A DNA stretch of 64,000 nucleotides from Roseospira goensis (lineage in GTDB: Bacteria > Pseudomonadota > Alphaproteobacteria > Rhodospirillales > Rhodospirillaceae). Under the pieces are notes generated by a model. The model was given only the letters and a program-made list of their open reading frames with translations, was not told where the DNA came from and did no database searches. Made by a program: the position numbers and the translations under genes. Of this stretch, positions 55,375 to 63,659 are shown piece after piece. Where the stretch lies: assembly GCF_014197795.1 (NCBI RefSeq), contig NZ_JACIGI010000009.1, forward strand, positions 62,001-126,000. Reading direction: 5' to 3'. Each line of letters opens with the position of its first letter. The first letter of the stretch is position 1.

Positions 55375-55965
55375 TCAGCCGATCAGGTCGGTGCTGCTGC
55401 CGAAGATCATCGGCAGGGCGCTGACCCCGAACAGGATGTGGTGGGTGAGCGCGAACACCACCGTCGCCGCCAGACCCATCGCGACCACAATGGCGTCCGT
55501 CTTCATCGGCCGCGGCTCCGGCCGCGGCGGCTGCGGGCGCGTCACCTGGCCCAGCAGGTTGAGCACGGCATAGATGGCGAAGCTGCCGAACAGCAGGCCC
55601 GAGGCCGCCCAGGGACTCGCCAGCAGGTGGGCGCCGGCCCACAGCAGGATGGCGATGGTCATCGGGTGGCGGGTCCAGCGCTTGATGTTGCACGGCACGT
55701 AGGTCGCGATCAGCAGGATGAACGCGAGCGGCATCGCGATCAGCGGCAGCCACATGCCCCAGGCCGGCACCTGATAGCCGGGCACGCGCGGCGCCTGCGA
55801 GAAGCCGTAGACGATCAGCACCAGACCGGCCAGAGAGACCAGCGCAAAGACCACCTTGTACGGCGCCAGGCCCATGACCCCGACCAGTCGGTTGCGCCAC
55901 ACGGGGACCATGGGGATGAGGTGAGCCAGGAAGAACAGCAGAAGGCCGACGGCCAGCAGCGACAT
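55375..55965 (-). CDS. NnrU family membrane protein
   Basis: 196 aa from ATG 55965 (MSLLAVGLLLFFLAHLIPM); the longer open frame upstream is unconserved. About six membrane helices. NnrU marks are 'FFLAHLIPMVPVWRNRLV', 'PYKVVFALVSLAGLVLIVYG', 'NIKRWTRHPMTIAILLWAGAHLLA' region and 'SGLLFGSFAIYAVLNLLG'. NnrU was first found among nitric oxide reductase genes and is related to NnrU/IspQ-type methyltransferase-like membrane folds. Its task is poorly defined. No denitrification genes are adjacent. Confidence 0.9.
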   Translation of the reverse strand: MSLLAVGLLLFFLAHLIPMVPVWRNRLVGVMGLAPYKVVFALVSLAGLVLIVYGFSQAPRVPGYQVPAWGMWLPLIAMPLAFILLIATYVPCNIKRWTRHPMTIAILLWAGAHLLASPWAASGLLFGSFAIYAVLNLLGQVTRPQPPRPEPRPMKTDAIVVAMGLAATVVFALTHHILFGVSALPMIFGSSTDLIG

Positions 55966-56161
55966 GACGCGACTCCCGATTGGGGGCGGCGCAACCGTGG
56001 CTGGGCCGGGGTCCGGGCGCGGACACGGGCGCAGGCCGGGCACGGTGACACCGCCGGGAAAACCGGGCGGAGTGTAGTGCCCGGTCCGGGGCTCGCTCAA
56101 TCGCTATCGTACCCGCGGCGCCGAGCGGCGACCGCTTTTCGGGCGCGACCGCTCGCCCGGG

Positions 56162-56533
56162 CTACATCGAAAACGAGGTGCCGCAGCCGCAGGTCGAGGT
56201 GGCGTTGGGGTTCCGGATGGTGAAGGCCGCCGCCATCAGGTCCTCGACATAGTCGATCAGCGCGCCGTCCAGCAGCTCCAGCGACGCCTCGTCGATCACC
56301 ACCCGCACACCATGGGCCTCGAACACGCGGTCGTCGTCGGCCGCCACGCGGTCGAGATCGAAGCGGTACTGGAACCCGGAGCAGCCGCCGCCGTCCACGA
56401 TCACGCGCAGCATGAGCGACTCGTCGCCCTCGCCGGCGATCAGCGTCTGCACGCGCCGGGCACAGGCCTCGCTGATGGACACCGACGGCCCGGCCTGGGC
56501 CGGCGGCGGGGACAGGGTCTCGGCATCGGCCAT
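56162..56533 (-). CDS. erpA: A-type iron-sulfur cluster carrier (IscA/ErpA-like)
   Basis: 123 aa from ATG 56533. The three cluster ligands are present: Cys51 in 'VIVDGGGCSGFQYRF', Cys115 and Cys117 in 'NATSTCGCGTSFSM'. It passes Fe-S clusters to apo-enzymes. The ~20-residue N-terminal extension is Pro/Ala-rich. ErpA is favoured over IscA because no isc or suf genes are near, but the distinction is tentative. It diverges from the ABC exporter genes with a 189-bp gap. Confidence 0.9.
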   Translation of the reverse strand: MADAETLSPPPAQAGPSVSISEACARRVQTLIAGEGDESLMLRVIVDGGGCSGFQYRFDLDRVAADDDRVFEAHGVRVVIDEASLELLDGALIDYVEDLMAAAFTIRNPNATSTCGCGTSFSM

Positions 56534-56722
56534 GGCGCGGCCTCCTTGGTCATCGGGTCTGGAACGGTTCGCAGAAGATGTAGGCGGCGCGCGGCACGCT
56601 GTCGAGAGGGGCCCGCCTGTGGTCTTTCCTTGCGTCGCGCGCGGCGCTCCCGCAAAACAGGAGCGCATCCACGGTGGGCGCGAACGGCCCCGGCGCCCTC
56701 CCTCTTGGCGGGATCAGAACCG

Positions 56723-57502
56723 ATGACACCGCCCGAGTTGGCGACCCTCGCACGCGGCTCGTTCCGCGTCGCCGCCGCACTGGCCGGCCGCGCCCGCCGG
56801 ACACGGGTGCGGCGGGGCGCCCTCGGCTGGGCGGGCGAGGCGCTGGGGCCCCTCTGGCCCCTGCTGGTCTACCTGCCGCTGGTGGCCGGCGGCGCCCTGC
56901 CGCGCCCGGACACCCTCGCGCCGCTGGCCTATGCGGCCATGGGCTATCTGCTGTGGAGCCTGCTGGTGGACGCCGCCCTGGCCCCGGCGCGCGGTCTGGC
57001 GGCGCACCGCGCCCCCGGCACCGCGCCGGCCGCGGCCCTGCTGGCCGGCGGGCTGGAGGCGGCGGAGCGGACCGCCGTCCGGGCGCTGGTCCTGGTCCCG
57101 CTGGCGCTGGCGGCGCAGGGCGCCATGGACCCGATCGGCCTGCTCGCGGCGCTGGCGCTGCTGCTGCCCGCGCTGGCGCTGGCCACGGGGGCCGGCCTGG
57201 TGCTGGCGCTGCTGACCGCGCCATGGCCGGACGCGGCGGGCGGCGCGGCGACCGCTCTGCGCCTCACCCTGCTGCCGAGTCTGGTGCTGTTCCCGCTGCC
57301 GGACGCCGGTTGGACCCTCGCGGCCACCATCCTCAATCCGCTGGCGCTGTGGACCGACAGCCTGCGCACCCTGGCCCTGACCGGCGCCCTGCCCCACCCG
57401 GGCGCGGTGCTGGCCTGGAGTGCGGCCGGTCTCCTGACCCTGGCCGTGGCCCTGCGCGGGCTGGCGCGTCTGACGCCGCGGCTGCGGGAGGCGGGGGCGT
57501 GA
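56723..57502 (+). CDS. ABC-2 type polysaccharide export permease (Wzm-like)
   Basis: 259 aa from ATG 56723. It has about six Ala/Leu-rich membrane helices after an amphipathic start 'ARRTRVRRGALGWAGEALGP', a pattern close to Wzm/KpsM permeases ('LGWAWALL'-like). Later segments include 'MGYLLWSLLVDAALAPARGL', 'LRLTLLPSLVLFPLPDAGWT' and 'LNPLALWTDSLRTLALTG'. The family moves undecaprenyl-linked glycans or similar to the periplasm. It ends in the start codon of the ATPase gene (GTGA overlap), so the two are one transporter. Sequence conservation is weak and composition extreme (~75% GC). Confidence 0.78.
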   Translation: MTPPELATLARGSFRVAAALAGRARRTRVRRGALGWAGEALGPLWPLLVYLPLVAGGALPRPDTLAPLAYAAMGYLLWSLLVDAALAPARGLAAHRAPGTAPAAALLAGGLEAAERTAVRALVLVPLALAAQGAMDPIGLLAALALLLPALALATGAGLVLALLTAPWPDAAGGAATALRLTLLPSLVLFPLPDAGWTLAATILNPLALWTDSLRTLALTGALPHPGAVLAWSAAGLLTLAVALRGLARLTPRLREAGA

Positions 57503-58809
57503 GCGCGGCCCTGCTCAGCCTGGACGGGGTCTCGAAAGGCTTTCCGGCGGCGCCGGGCGCCGACCGCCGCGCCTGGGCGCGTCAGGTCTGGCGCGCCCTG
57601 TGGGGCCGCGATCCTGTCCCGCGGGCCGCCGGACCGGGCACCGTGGCGGCCCTGGAGGGCGTGTCGCTGACGGTGCGCCGGGGCGAGTCCGTGGGCGTGG
57701 TGGGCCTGAACGGTGCCGGCAAGACCACCCTGCTGCGCCTCGCCGCCGGCCATCTGGCCCCGGACGCCGGCCGCGTGACCCGGACCGGGCGGGTGGCGAC
57801 CCTGATGGACCTGACCGCCGGCCTCGCCCCAGCCCTGAGCGGGCGCGACTGCATCCCGCTGGCGGGCGCGCTGGCCGGGCGCAGCCGCGCCGAGATGGCG
57901 GCGGCGGCGCCCCATATCGAAGCCTTCTGCGGCCTTGGGCCGGCGCTCGACCGGCCGGTGGGCGGCTATTCCAGCGGCATGGCGCTGCGCCTGGGCTTCG
58001 CCATCGCGGTGCACTGCGACCCCGACCTGCTGTTGGTGGACGAGGTGCTGTCGGTGGGCGACTTCCCGTTCCGGCAACGCTGCCTGGCGCGCATGATGGT
58101 GCTGCGCGAGCGCGCCGCCGTGGTGCTGGTCTCGCACAATCTGGCCGAGGTGGCGCGGTTCTGCGACCGGGTCGTGGTGCTGGACCGCGGCCGGGTGGCC
58201 TACGACGGCCTCCCCGAGGCCGGCCTGGCCCTGTACCGCCGCCTGGCCGAGGGGGCCGAGGGGGCCGAGGGGGCCGCGCCGGCGCCCCGCGACTCCGAGG
58301 ACGGCGCCACACCCGGGTTCCTCAAGCCGCTGTTCCACGACGCAACCCGGGTCGGACCGCTGGACCTGGCGTGGCTGGACGACGGCGGGGCGGCGGTCGC
58401 CACGGCGCCCTTCGGCGCGCCGCTGACCCTGCGGCTGCGCGCCCGGCTGGCGGCGCCGGCCCGCGCCCTGTTCGTGGGCGTGCCGCTGTACGCCCCCGAC
58501 GGCACCCGGATCAGCGGGCTGGCCAGCGACCTCGCCCACCCGCCGGTCGCGGCCGGGGCGGGCGCGACCGTGACCGCCACCCTCACCGTCCCCGCGCCGC
58601 GTCTCAACCCCGGCCCCTGGCACGGCGTCGCGGTGCTGCACGACGGCCCCGGCACGCTGGCGCGTCAGCCGCTGCCGCCGCTGACCATCACCGGCGGCCC
58701 GAGCCGGCACTGGGGGCACTGGACCCCGGCGGCGACCTGGACGCTGTCCGCCGGCGCCCGGTCCGCGCCGGAAGAGGGATGCGAAGCGCGCGCGAAAGTG
58801 CCAGAGTGA
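57499..58809 (+). CDS. ABC transporter ATPase with C-terminal Wzt-like domain
   Basis: 436 aa from GTG 57499, overlapping the permease stop. The ATPase (~1-245) is of the TagH/KpsT/Wzt type: Walker A 'GLNGAGKTTLLRLAAGHL', 'SGRDCIPLAGALAGRSRAEM', signature 'GGYSSGMALRLGFAIAV', Walker B 'LLLVDEVLSVGDFPFRQRC' and H-loop 'VVLVSHNLAEVARFCDRV'. A Glu/Gly/Ala linker ('AEGAEGAEGA', from a 9-bp repeat) leads to a beta-rich domain (~270-415, 'LTLRLRARLAAPARALFVGV'). This resembles the O-antigen-binding Wzt C-domain that reads the glycan end. An export role in envelope polysaccharide follows. Confidence 0.88.
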   Translation: MSAALLSLDGVSKGFPAAPGADRRAWARQVWRALWGRDPVPRAAGPGTVAALEGVSLTVRRGESVGVVGLNGAGKTTLLRLAAGHLAPDAGRVTRTGRVATLMDLTAGLAPALSGRDCIPLAGALAGRSRAEMAAAAPHIEAFCGLGPALDRPVGGYSSGMALRLGFAIAVHCDPDLLLVDEVLSVGDFPFRQRCLARMMVLRERAAVVLVSHNLAEVARFCDRVVVLDRGRVAYDGLPEAGLALYRRLAEGAEGAEGAAPAPRDSEDGATPGFLKPLFHDATRVGPLDLAWLDDGGAAVATAPFGAPLTLRLRARLAAPARALFVGVPLYAPDGTRISGLASDLAHPPVAAGAGATVTATLTVPAPRLNPGPWHGVAVLHDGPGTLARQPLPPLTITGGPSRHWGHWTPAATWTLSAGARSAPEEGCEARAKVPE

Positions 58810-59606
58810 GGCTCCCGTTTCATCGTCCGGGACTGACGGCCGTGGCCGACGACACCATTGACTGGGACGCCTTCTTCACCCTCCATCACGAGCTGCCGCG
58901 CGAGGGACCGGGCAGCGACGCCATGACCGAACAGGTGGCCCGGTCACTGCCGCCGCTGCCCGATGGCGCCATCCTCGACCTGGGGTGCGGCCCGGGGCGC
59001 CAGACCCTGGTTCTGGCGCGCACGCTGAAGCATTCGGTGATCGCCATCGACACCCACCGCGCTTACCTGGAGCGGCTGGCCCAGGCGGCGGACGACGCCG
59101 GGCTGTCGACCCTGATCGAGACCCGCCAGCAGTCGTTCTTCAATCTGCCCGAGGAGCCCGAAGGCGTGGCCCTGATCTGGGCCGAAGGCAGCATCTATGT
59201 CCCCGGCTTCGTCGAGGGCCTGCGGCTGTGGCGGCCGCTGCTGGTGCCGGGCGGCCTGCTGGTGGCGAGCGACGTGGTGTGGCTGACCGACGACCCGCCG
59301 GCCGAGGCCCGGGCCTACTGGGAGCAGGACGAGGGGTACCCGCTGGTCACCGTGGCGGACAAGTGCGCCCAGGCCGAGGCCGACGGCTTCGCCGTTCTGG
59401 GCACCCATGTGCTGCCGAAACAGGCGTGGTGGGACGAATACTACGCCCCGCTGGCCGCGCGCAGCGCCGCCCTGCGCCCGGCGGCCGGACCGGCGCTGGC
59501 CCGGGTGCTGGACGCCAACGACCACGAAATCGACATCTGGCGCCGCTGCGGCGACAGCTACGGCTATATCTTCTTCGTGCTGCGCAAGGTGGACGATGCC
59601 GCCTGA
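58806..59606 (+). CDS. Class I SAM-dependent methyltransferase
   Basis: 266 aa from GTG 58806, which overlaps the ATPase stop; GTG 58842 is an alternative. The Rossmann motif I is 'GAILDLGCGPGRQTLVLA', motif II 'HSVIAIDTHRAYLERLA', and later 'IWAEGSIYVPGFVEGLRLW' and 'LLVPGGLLVASDVVWLTD' are post-I and motif-IV-like. The pattern 'AEGSIY' occurs in a COG0500 subgroup of unknown substrate. It is nested in the export gene run by overlaps on both sides. It may methylate the exported glycan or its terminus, as Wzt-linked modifiers do, or be unrelated. Confidence 0.85.
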   Translation: MRLPFHRPGLTAVADDTIDWDAFFTLHHELPREGPGSDAMTEQVARSLPPLPDGAILDLGCGPGRQTLVLARTLKHSVIAIDTHRAYLERLAQAADDAGLSTLIETRQQSFFNLPEEPEGVALIWAEGSIYVPGFVEGLRLWRPLLVPGGLLVASDVVWLTDDPPAEARAYWEQDEGYPLVTVADKCAQAEADGFAVLGTHVLPKQAWWDEYYAPLAARSAALRPAAGPALARVLDANDHEIDIWRRCGDSYGYIFFVLRKVDDAA

Positions 59607-60462
59607 CGTCGGCGACAGTGTGGTCCGCCCCCTGCACGCGGATCCCCATGAGAGCCACGCCGCGCGCCGGTTCTCGGGGCGCCGGGTGTGGGCGCTGATG
59701 CTGCGCCACTGGTTCGTCATGCGCGGCTCGATCCCGCGCCTGCTGGAGCTGGCCTACTGGCCGATCATGCAGGTCATCACCTGGGGCTTCATCACCCAGT
59801 TCCTGGCCAGCGAATCCAGCCTGATCGCCCAGGCCGGCGGCATCTTCATCGCCGCCGTGCTGCTGTGGGACGTCATGTTCCGCGGCAACCTGGGGCTGTC
59901 GCTGTCGTTCATGGAGGAGATGTGGGCGCGCAACCTGGGCCATCTGTTCGTCAGCCCGTTGCGGCCGCTGGAGCTGCTGGCGGCCCTGATGGCCATGAGC
60001 ATCATCCGCACCCTGATCGGCGTGCTACCGGCGACGGGGCTGGCGTGGCTGTTCTATGCCTACAACATCTATGACATGGGCCTGCCGCTGCTGGCGTTCT
60101 TCGTCAACATGCTGGCCATGGGTTGGGTCATCGGGCTGCTCGTCAGTGCCCTCGTTCTGCGCGTCGGCCTCGGGGCGGAGAGCCTGCCCTGGATCCTGAT
60201 CTTCGTGTTCTGGCCGATCAGCGGGATCTACTATCCCATGGACGTGCTGCCGGTCTGGATGCAGGTCATCGGCTACAGCTTCCCGCCCGCGCATGTGTTC
60301 GAGGGCATGCGCCAGGTGCTGTTCGAGGGCACCGTGCACTGGGGCCACCTGGCCGCCGCGGTGGCGCTGAACGGGCTGTACCTCACGCTGGCCGGGGCGT
60401 TCTTCCTGCACGTTTTCCGCGTCGCCCGGGTCAAGGGCCTGCTGCTCAACATCGGGGAATGA
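59596..60462 (+). CDS. Second ABC-2 type transporter permease
   Basis: 288 aa from ATG 59596, overlapping the methyltransferase end by 11 bp. Six membrane helices; 'FVMRGSIPRLLELAYWPIMQVITWGFITQF' region opens the ABC-2 fold, and 'LLWDVMFRGNLGLSLSFMEEMWARNL' and 'SPLRPLELLAALMAMSIIRTLIG' follow. 'ILIFVFWPISGIYYPMDVLPVWMQ' and 'FPPAHVFEGMRQVLFEG' close it. It is clearly different from the first permease and better conserved. No second ATPase is present in the window; it may share the Wzt-like ATPase or work with one encoded elsewhere. Confidence 0.88.
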   Translation: MPPDVGDSVVRPLHADPHESHAARRFSGRRVWALMLRHWFVMRGSIPRLLELAYWPIMQVITWGFITQFLASESSLIAQAGGIFIAAVLLWDVMFRGNLGLSLSFMEEMWARNLGHLFVSPLRPLELLAALMAMSIIRTLIGVLPATGLAWLFYAYNIYDMGLPLLAFFVNMLAMGWVIGLLVSALVLRVGLGAESLPWILIFVFWPISGIYYPMDVLPVWMQVIGYSFPPAHVFEGMRQVLFEGTVHWGHLAAAVALNGLYLTLAGAFFLHVFRVARVKGLLLNIGE

Positions 60463-60491
60463 CCCCGCCCCTGCCGCCGTTCGGGAGTGCC

Positions 60492-60680
60492 ATGGTTCAG
60501 GACATCGTCACCGCACTCGGCCTCGTGCTGGTCATCGAAGGCATGCTGTACGCCCTCATGGCGCCGCCCATGCGGGCGCTGATCCGCGCCGCCCTGGAGA
60601 TGCCGGACCGGCACCTGCGCATCGGCGGGGTGGTGGCGATGGCCCTCGGGGTGCTGATCGTCTGGCTGGCGCGAGGGTGA
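60492..60680 (+). CDS. DUF2065 (YjeT-like) membrane protein
   Basis: 62 aa from ATG 60492, with GGGAG upstream; an in-frame ATG at 60459 overlaps the previous stop. 'DIVTALGLVLVIEGMLYALM' and 'RIGGVVAMALGVLIVWLARG' are the two membrane helices typical of DUF2065 proteins of ~65 aa, often found beside HflK/HflC in other bacteria. The function is unknown. Here it follows the second ABC permease. Confidence 0.85.
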   Translation: MVQDIVTALGLVLVIEGMLYALMAPPMRALIRAALEMPDRHLRIGGVVAMALGVLIVWLARG

Positions 60681-60698
60681 AGCTCCCCCCACGCGGCC

Positions 60699-61001
60699 CT
60701 ACTCGTCGCGGCCCTTGATGGTGCGGAGCAGGACCAGCATCAGCACGATGGCGATCACGTTCAGCGCGATGATGAACGCCATGCCCAGGATCAGAACCGA
60801 GGTGCCGCGCCCGGCCACCAGGATCAGGTCGCCATACACCCACACGGCGCGCAGAATCAGACCGATGCCGACGAAGAACAGGATCGCCACCAGGGTCAGC
60901 GTCGAGGGCCACCGCCACAGCAGACGCCAGCCGCGGCGGCGGGGCGGCGGGCCGTCGCCATCCGCGTCGTCGGTGGCGGGGTGATCGTCCTCCTCGCGCA
61001 T
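60699..61001 (-). CDS. Small two-helix membrane protein, hypothetical
   Basis: 100 aa from ATG 61001; the frame is open upstream to 61079. An acidic then Arg-rich N-terminus ('GPPPRRRGWRLLWRW') leads to helices at ~35-57 ('LTLVAILFFVGIGLILRAVW') and ~68-90 ('LILGMAFIIALNVIAIVLML'). No family recognised. It converges on the DUF2065 gene and lies 118 bp downstream of the SMR pump gene on the same strand. Confidence 0.6.
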   Translation of the reverse strand: MREEDDHPATDDADGDGPPPRRRGWRLLWRWPSTLTLVAILFFVGIGLILRAVWVYGDLILVAGRGTSVLILGMAFIIALNVIAIVLMLVLLRTIKGRDE

Positions 61002-61119
61002 GCTGCGGGGTCCGTCCTCGTGCGCCGGCCCCGTCGTGGCATCGGCGGGGCGTGGGGCGGTGGCAGAGTGCGGCCGCACCGGACCGCCCCGGTCTGCGAT
61101 GGGGGCGTCCCGGGCCGCC

Positions 61120-61443
61120 TCAGTGCGGCGATCCGCTCAGGTTGAGGCCCACGACGCCGATCACGATCAACAGAATCGAGATGGCGCGAACCCAGGTCAA
61201 GGCTTCGCCGAAATACACGACGCCGATCCCGGCGATCAGCGCCGTGCCCAGCCCGGCCCAGATTGCGTAGGCCACGGAGACGTCAAGCTTCTTCAACGCC
61301 AGGGTCAGCAAGGTCAGGCTGGCGCCGTAAAACACGACCACCCCGATGGAGGGCCACAGCCGCGTGAAGCCGTGCGACAGCTTCATGGACGTGGTGCCCA
61401 TCACCTCCAGGACGATGGCGCCCATCAGCGTCAGCCAGTGCAT
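61120..61443 (-). CDS. Small multidrug resistance (SMR) transporter, EmrE-like
   Basis: 107 aa, four membrane helices. Essential Glu13 in 'IVLEVMGTTSMKLSHGFTRL' corresponds to EmrE Glu14. 'RLWPSIGVVVFYGASLTLL', 'SVAYAIWAGLGTALI' and 'GVVGLNLSG' match EmrE more than the guanidinium (SugE/Gdx) branch. It exchanges protons for cationic drugs at the inner membrane. truA ends 6 bp upstream of its start, so it is probably read with def-fmt-truA. Confidence 0.93.
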   Translation of the reverse strand: MHWLTLMGAIVLEVMGTTSMKLSHGFTRLWPSIGVVVFYGASLTLLTLALKKLDVSVAYAIWAGLGTALIAGIGVVYFGEALTWVRAISILLIVIGVVGLNLSGSPH

Positions 61444-61449
61444 GGTGGA

Positions 61450-62202
61450 TCACTCCTCGGTGTCGGGGTAACGCGCCGCGACGAAGTACAACCCGTGCGC
61501 CGGGGCGGTCGGGCCGGCGGCGGCGCGGTCGCGGGCCGCCAGGGCAGCGCGCAGGTCGGCCACCGTCCACTTGCCGGTGCCGACCAGGGCCAGGGTGCCC
61601 ACCATGTTGCGGACCTGGTGGTGCAGGAACGAGCGCGCCCGCGCGGTGACATGCACCTCCTCCCCCATCCGGGCCACCGCCAGCGCGTCCAGCGTCTTGA
61701 CCGGGCTGTCGGCCTGGCACTCGGCGGCGCGAAAGCTGGAGAAGTCGTGATGCCCCACCAGCACCTGGGCGGCGGCGTGCATGGCGTCGGCGTCGAGCGG
61801 GCGCGGGTGCCACCACACCCGGCCCTTGTCGAGTGCCGGGCCGGCGCGCCGGGTGAGGATGCGGTAGAGGTAACGCCGCTCGACGCAGGAAAACCGGGCG
61901 TGGAACGCGTCGGGGACCACGTCGGCGGCCAGCACCGCCACCGGGGCGGGGCGCAGGTGGGCGTTGAGGGCGTCGGCCATCTTGCCGTCGGGCAGGGTCT
62001 TGGCGATGTCAGCGTGCGCCACCATGCCGAGCGCATGGACCCCTGAATCGGTCCGTCCGGCCGCATGCAGGCGCACCGGGCCGGCACACAGGCGTTCCGC
62101 CGCCTCCTCCAGCGCCTGCTGGACCGACGGGCCGGTGTCCTGACGCTGCCAGCCCACGAACGGGCCGCCGTCATATTCGATCAGAAGGCGATATCGCGGC
62201 AT
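61450..62202 (-). CDS. truA: tRNA pseudouridine(38-40) synthase
   Basis: 250 aa. Start '[21 protein letters not shown]' is diagnostic, with catalytic Asp52 in '[14 protein letters not shown]'. Others are '[19 protein letters not shown]', '[20 protein letters not shown]' and '[20 protein letters not shown]'. It makes pseudouridines in the anticodon stem-loop. It sits 12 bp downstream of fmt, the common def-fmt-truA order. Confidence 0.97.
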   Translation of the reverse strand: MPRYRLLIEYDGGPFVGWQRQDTGPSVQQALEEAAERLCAGPVRLHAAGRTDSGVHALGMVAHADIAKTLPDGKMADALNAHLRPAPVAVLAADVVPDAFHARFSCVERRYLYRILTRRAGPALDKGRVWWHPRPLDADAMHAAAQVLVGHHDFSSFRAAECQADSPVKTLDALAVARMGEEVHVTARARSFLHHQVRNMVGTLALVGTGKWTVADLRAALAARDRAAAGPTAPAHGLYFVAARYPDTEE

Positions 62203-62214
62203 GATGCCGCGTGC

Positions 62215-63141
62215 CTACCCCAGAACGCTGCCCGGGGGAAGGGGGCGGCCGCGCAGGAAGGCGTCCGCGTCCACCGCCGCCTTGCCGGCGCGCTGCATCC
62301 GCGTCAGCCGCAACGCGCTGCCGCCGCCACAGGCCACCGTGGGCGCGGCGTCCAGCACCGTCCCCGGCGCGGCGTCGGCCGGGCCGTCCACCGGGGTGGC
62401 CGCCAGCAGCTTGATGCGCTCGCCGGCGACCTTGAAGAATGCCCCGGGCGTCGGCGTCAGACCGCGGATGTGGCGGTCCAGCTCGGGCGCCGGCCGGGAC
62501 CAGTCCAGGCGGCTCTCGGCCTTGTCGATCTTGGCGGCATAGGTCACCCCGGCCTCGGGCTGCGGCGTCGCGGTCAGCGTGCCGGCCTCCAGCCCGGCCA
62601 GGGCCTCCAGCACCAGCGGTCCGCCCAGGGCCGCGAGGCGGTCGTGCAGGGTACCGGCCGTCGTCGTCGAGTCGATCGGCACCGTCGCCTTCAGCAGCAT
62701 GGGGCCGGTGTCCAGGCCCGCCTCCATGCGCATGATGGTCAGGCCGGTTTCGGCGTCCCCGGCCATGATCGCGCGCTGAATCGGCGCCGCCCCGCGCCAG
62801 CGCGGCAGCAGCGAGGCATGGATGTTGATGCAGCCCAGCCGCGGGGCCGCCAGCACCGGGCGCGGCAGGATCAGGCCATAGGCCGCCACCACCGCCACGT
62901 CGGCGTTCAGGTCGGCGAAGGCGGCGCGGTCGGCCGGGTCCTTCAGCGTGGCGGGATGGCGCACGGGGAGGCCGCGGGCCTCGGCCGCGACCTGCACCGG
63001 GGAGGGCCGGTCCTGCTTGCCGCGCCCGGCGGGTCGCGGCGGCTGGGTATAGACGCAGACCACGTCGTGGGCGTCCGCCACGGCCTCCAGCGCCAGCACC
63101 GCGAAGTCCGGCGTGCCCATGAAGACGACCGACAGGGTCAC
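62215..63141 (-). CDS. fmt: Methionyl-tRNA formyltransferase
   Basis: 308 aa. '[20 protein letters not shown]' opens the formyltransferase domain. '[11 protein letters not shown]', '[32 protein letters not shown]' region and '[13 protein letters not shown]' give the Asn-His folate site, and '[11 protein letters not shown]' contributes the Asp. The C-terminal OB-like domain (~205-300) binds tRNA. It formylates initiator Met-tRNA, and its start overlaps the def stop by 4 bp, so formylation and deformylation are co-produced. Confidence 0.97.
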   Translation of the reverse strand: MTLSVVFMGTPDFAVLALEAVADAHDVVCVYTQPPRPAGRGKQDRPSPVQVAAEARGLPVRHPATLKDPADRAAFADLNADVAVVAAYGLILPRPVLAAPRLGCINIHASLLPRWRGAAPIQRAIMAGDAETGLTIMRMEAGLDTGPMLLKATVPIDSTTTAGTLHDRLAALGGPLVLEALAGLEAGTLTATPQPEAGVTYAAKIDKAESRLDWSRPAPELDRHIRGLTPTPGAFFKVAGERIKLLAATPVDGPADAAPGTVLDAAPTVACGGGSALRLTRMQRAGKAAVDADAFLRGRPLPPGSVLG

Positions 63142-63659
63142 GCCGCCAGGGTCCCGCTCTTCTTCCGCTTCTGCAGCTTGCGCAGCATCATGTTGCGCTT
63201 CACGCTGCTCAGGTGATCGACGAAGAGCGTGCCCTGGAGGTGGTCGATCTCGTGCTGGATGCAGGTCGCCAGCAGGCCGTCAGCCTCCATCTCCTGCACC
63301 TGGTTGTCCCGGCCCAGGAAGCGCACCCGGATGCGCGCCGGGCGGGTGACCTCGTCGTACATCTCGGGCAGCGACAGGCAGCCCTCCTCGTGCACCCGGG
63401 TCTCCTCGGAGGTCCACAGGATCTCCGGATTGGCCAGCCGCAGCGGCTGCGGTGCCTCGCCCTCGCGCGCCACGTCGACCACGATGACGCGTTTGAGCAC
63501 GCCCACCTGGGGCGCGGCCAGCCCGATGCCGGGGGCCGCGTACATGGTCTCCAGCATGTCGTCCATGAGGCGGGCGGTCTCGGCGTCGACGGCCGCGACG
63601 GGCTCGGCCTTGCGCTTCAGGCGGGGATCGGGGGCAACGACGATGGGCAGCACGGCCAT
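63138..63659 (-). CDS. def: Peptide deformylase
   Basis: 173 aa from ATG 63659 ([18 protein letters not shown]). The three motifs are complete: '[10 protein letters not shown]' (44-53), '[10 protein letters not shown]' with metal ligand Cys94, and '[14 protein letters not shown]' with His136, Glu137, His140. It removes the N-formyl group from new proteins. First gene of the def-fmt-truA run. The Lys/Arg-rich C-tail ('[12 protein letters not shown]') is common in this group. Confidence 0.97.
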   Translation of the reverse strand: MAVLPIVVAPDPRLKRKAEPVAAVDAETARLMDDMLETMYAAPGIGLAAPQVGVLKRVIVVDVAREGEAPQPLRLANPEILWTSEETRVHEEGCLSLPEMYDEVTRPARIRVRFLGRDNQVQEMEADGLLATCIQHEIDHLQGTLFVDHLSSVKRNMMLRKLQKRKKSGTLAA

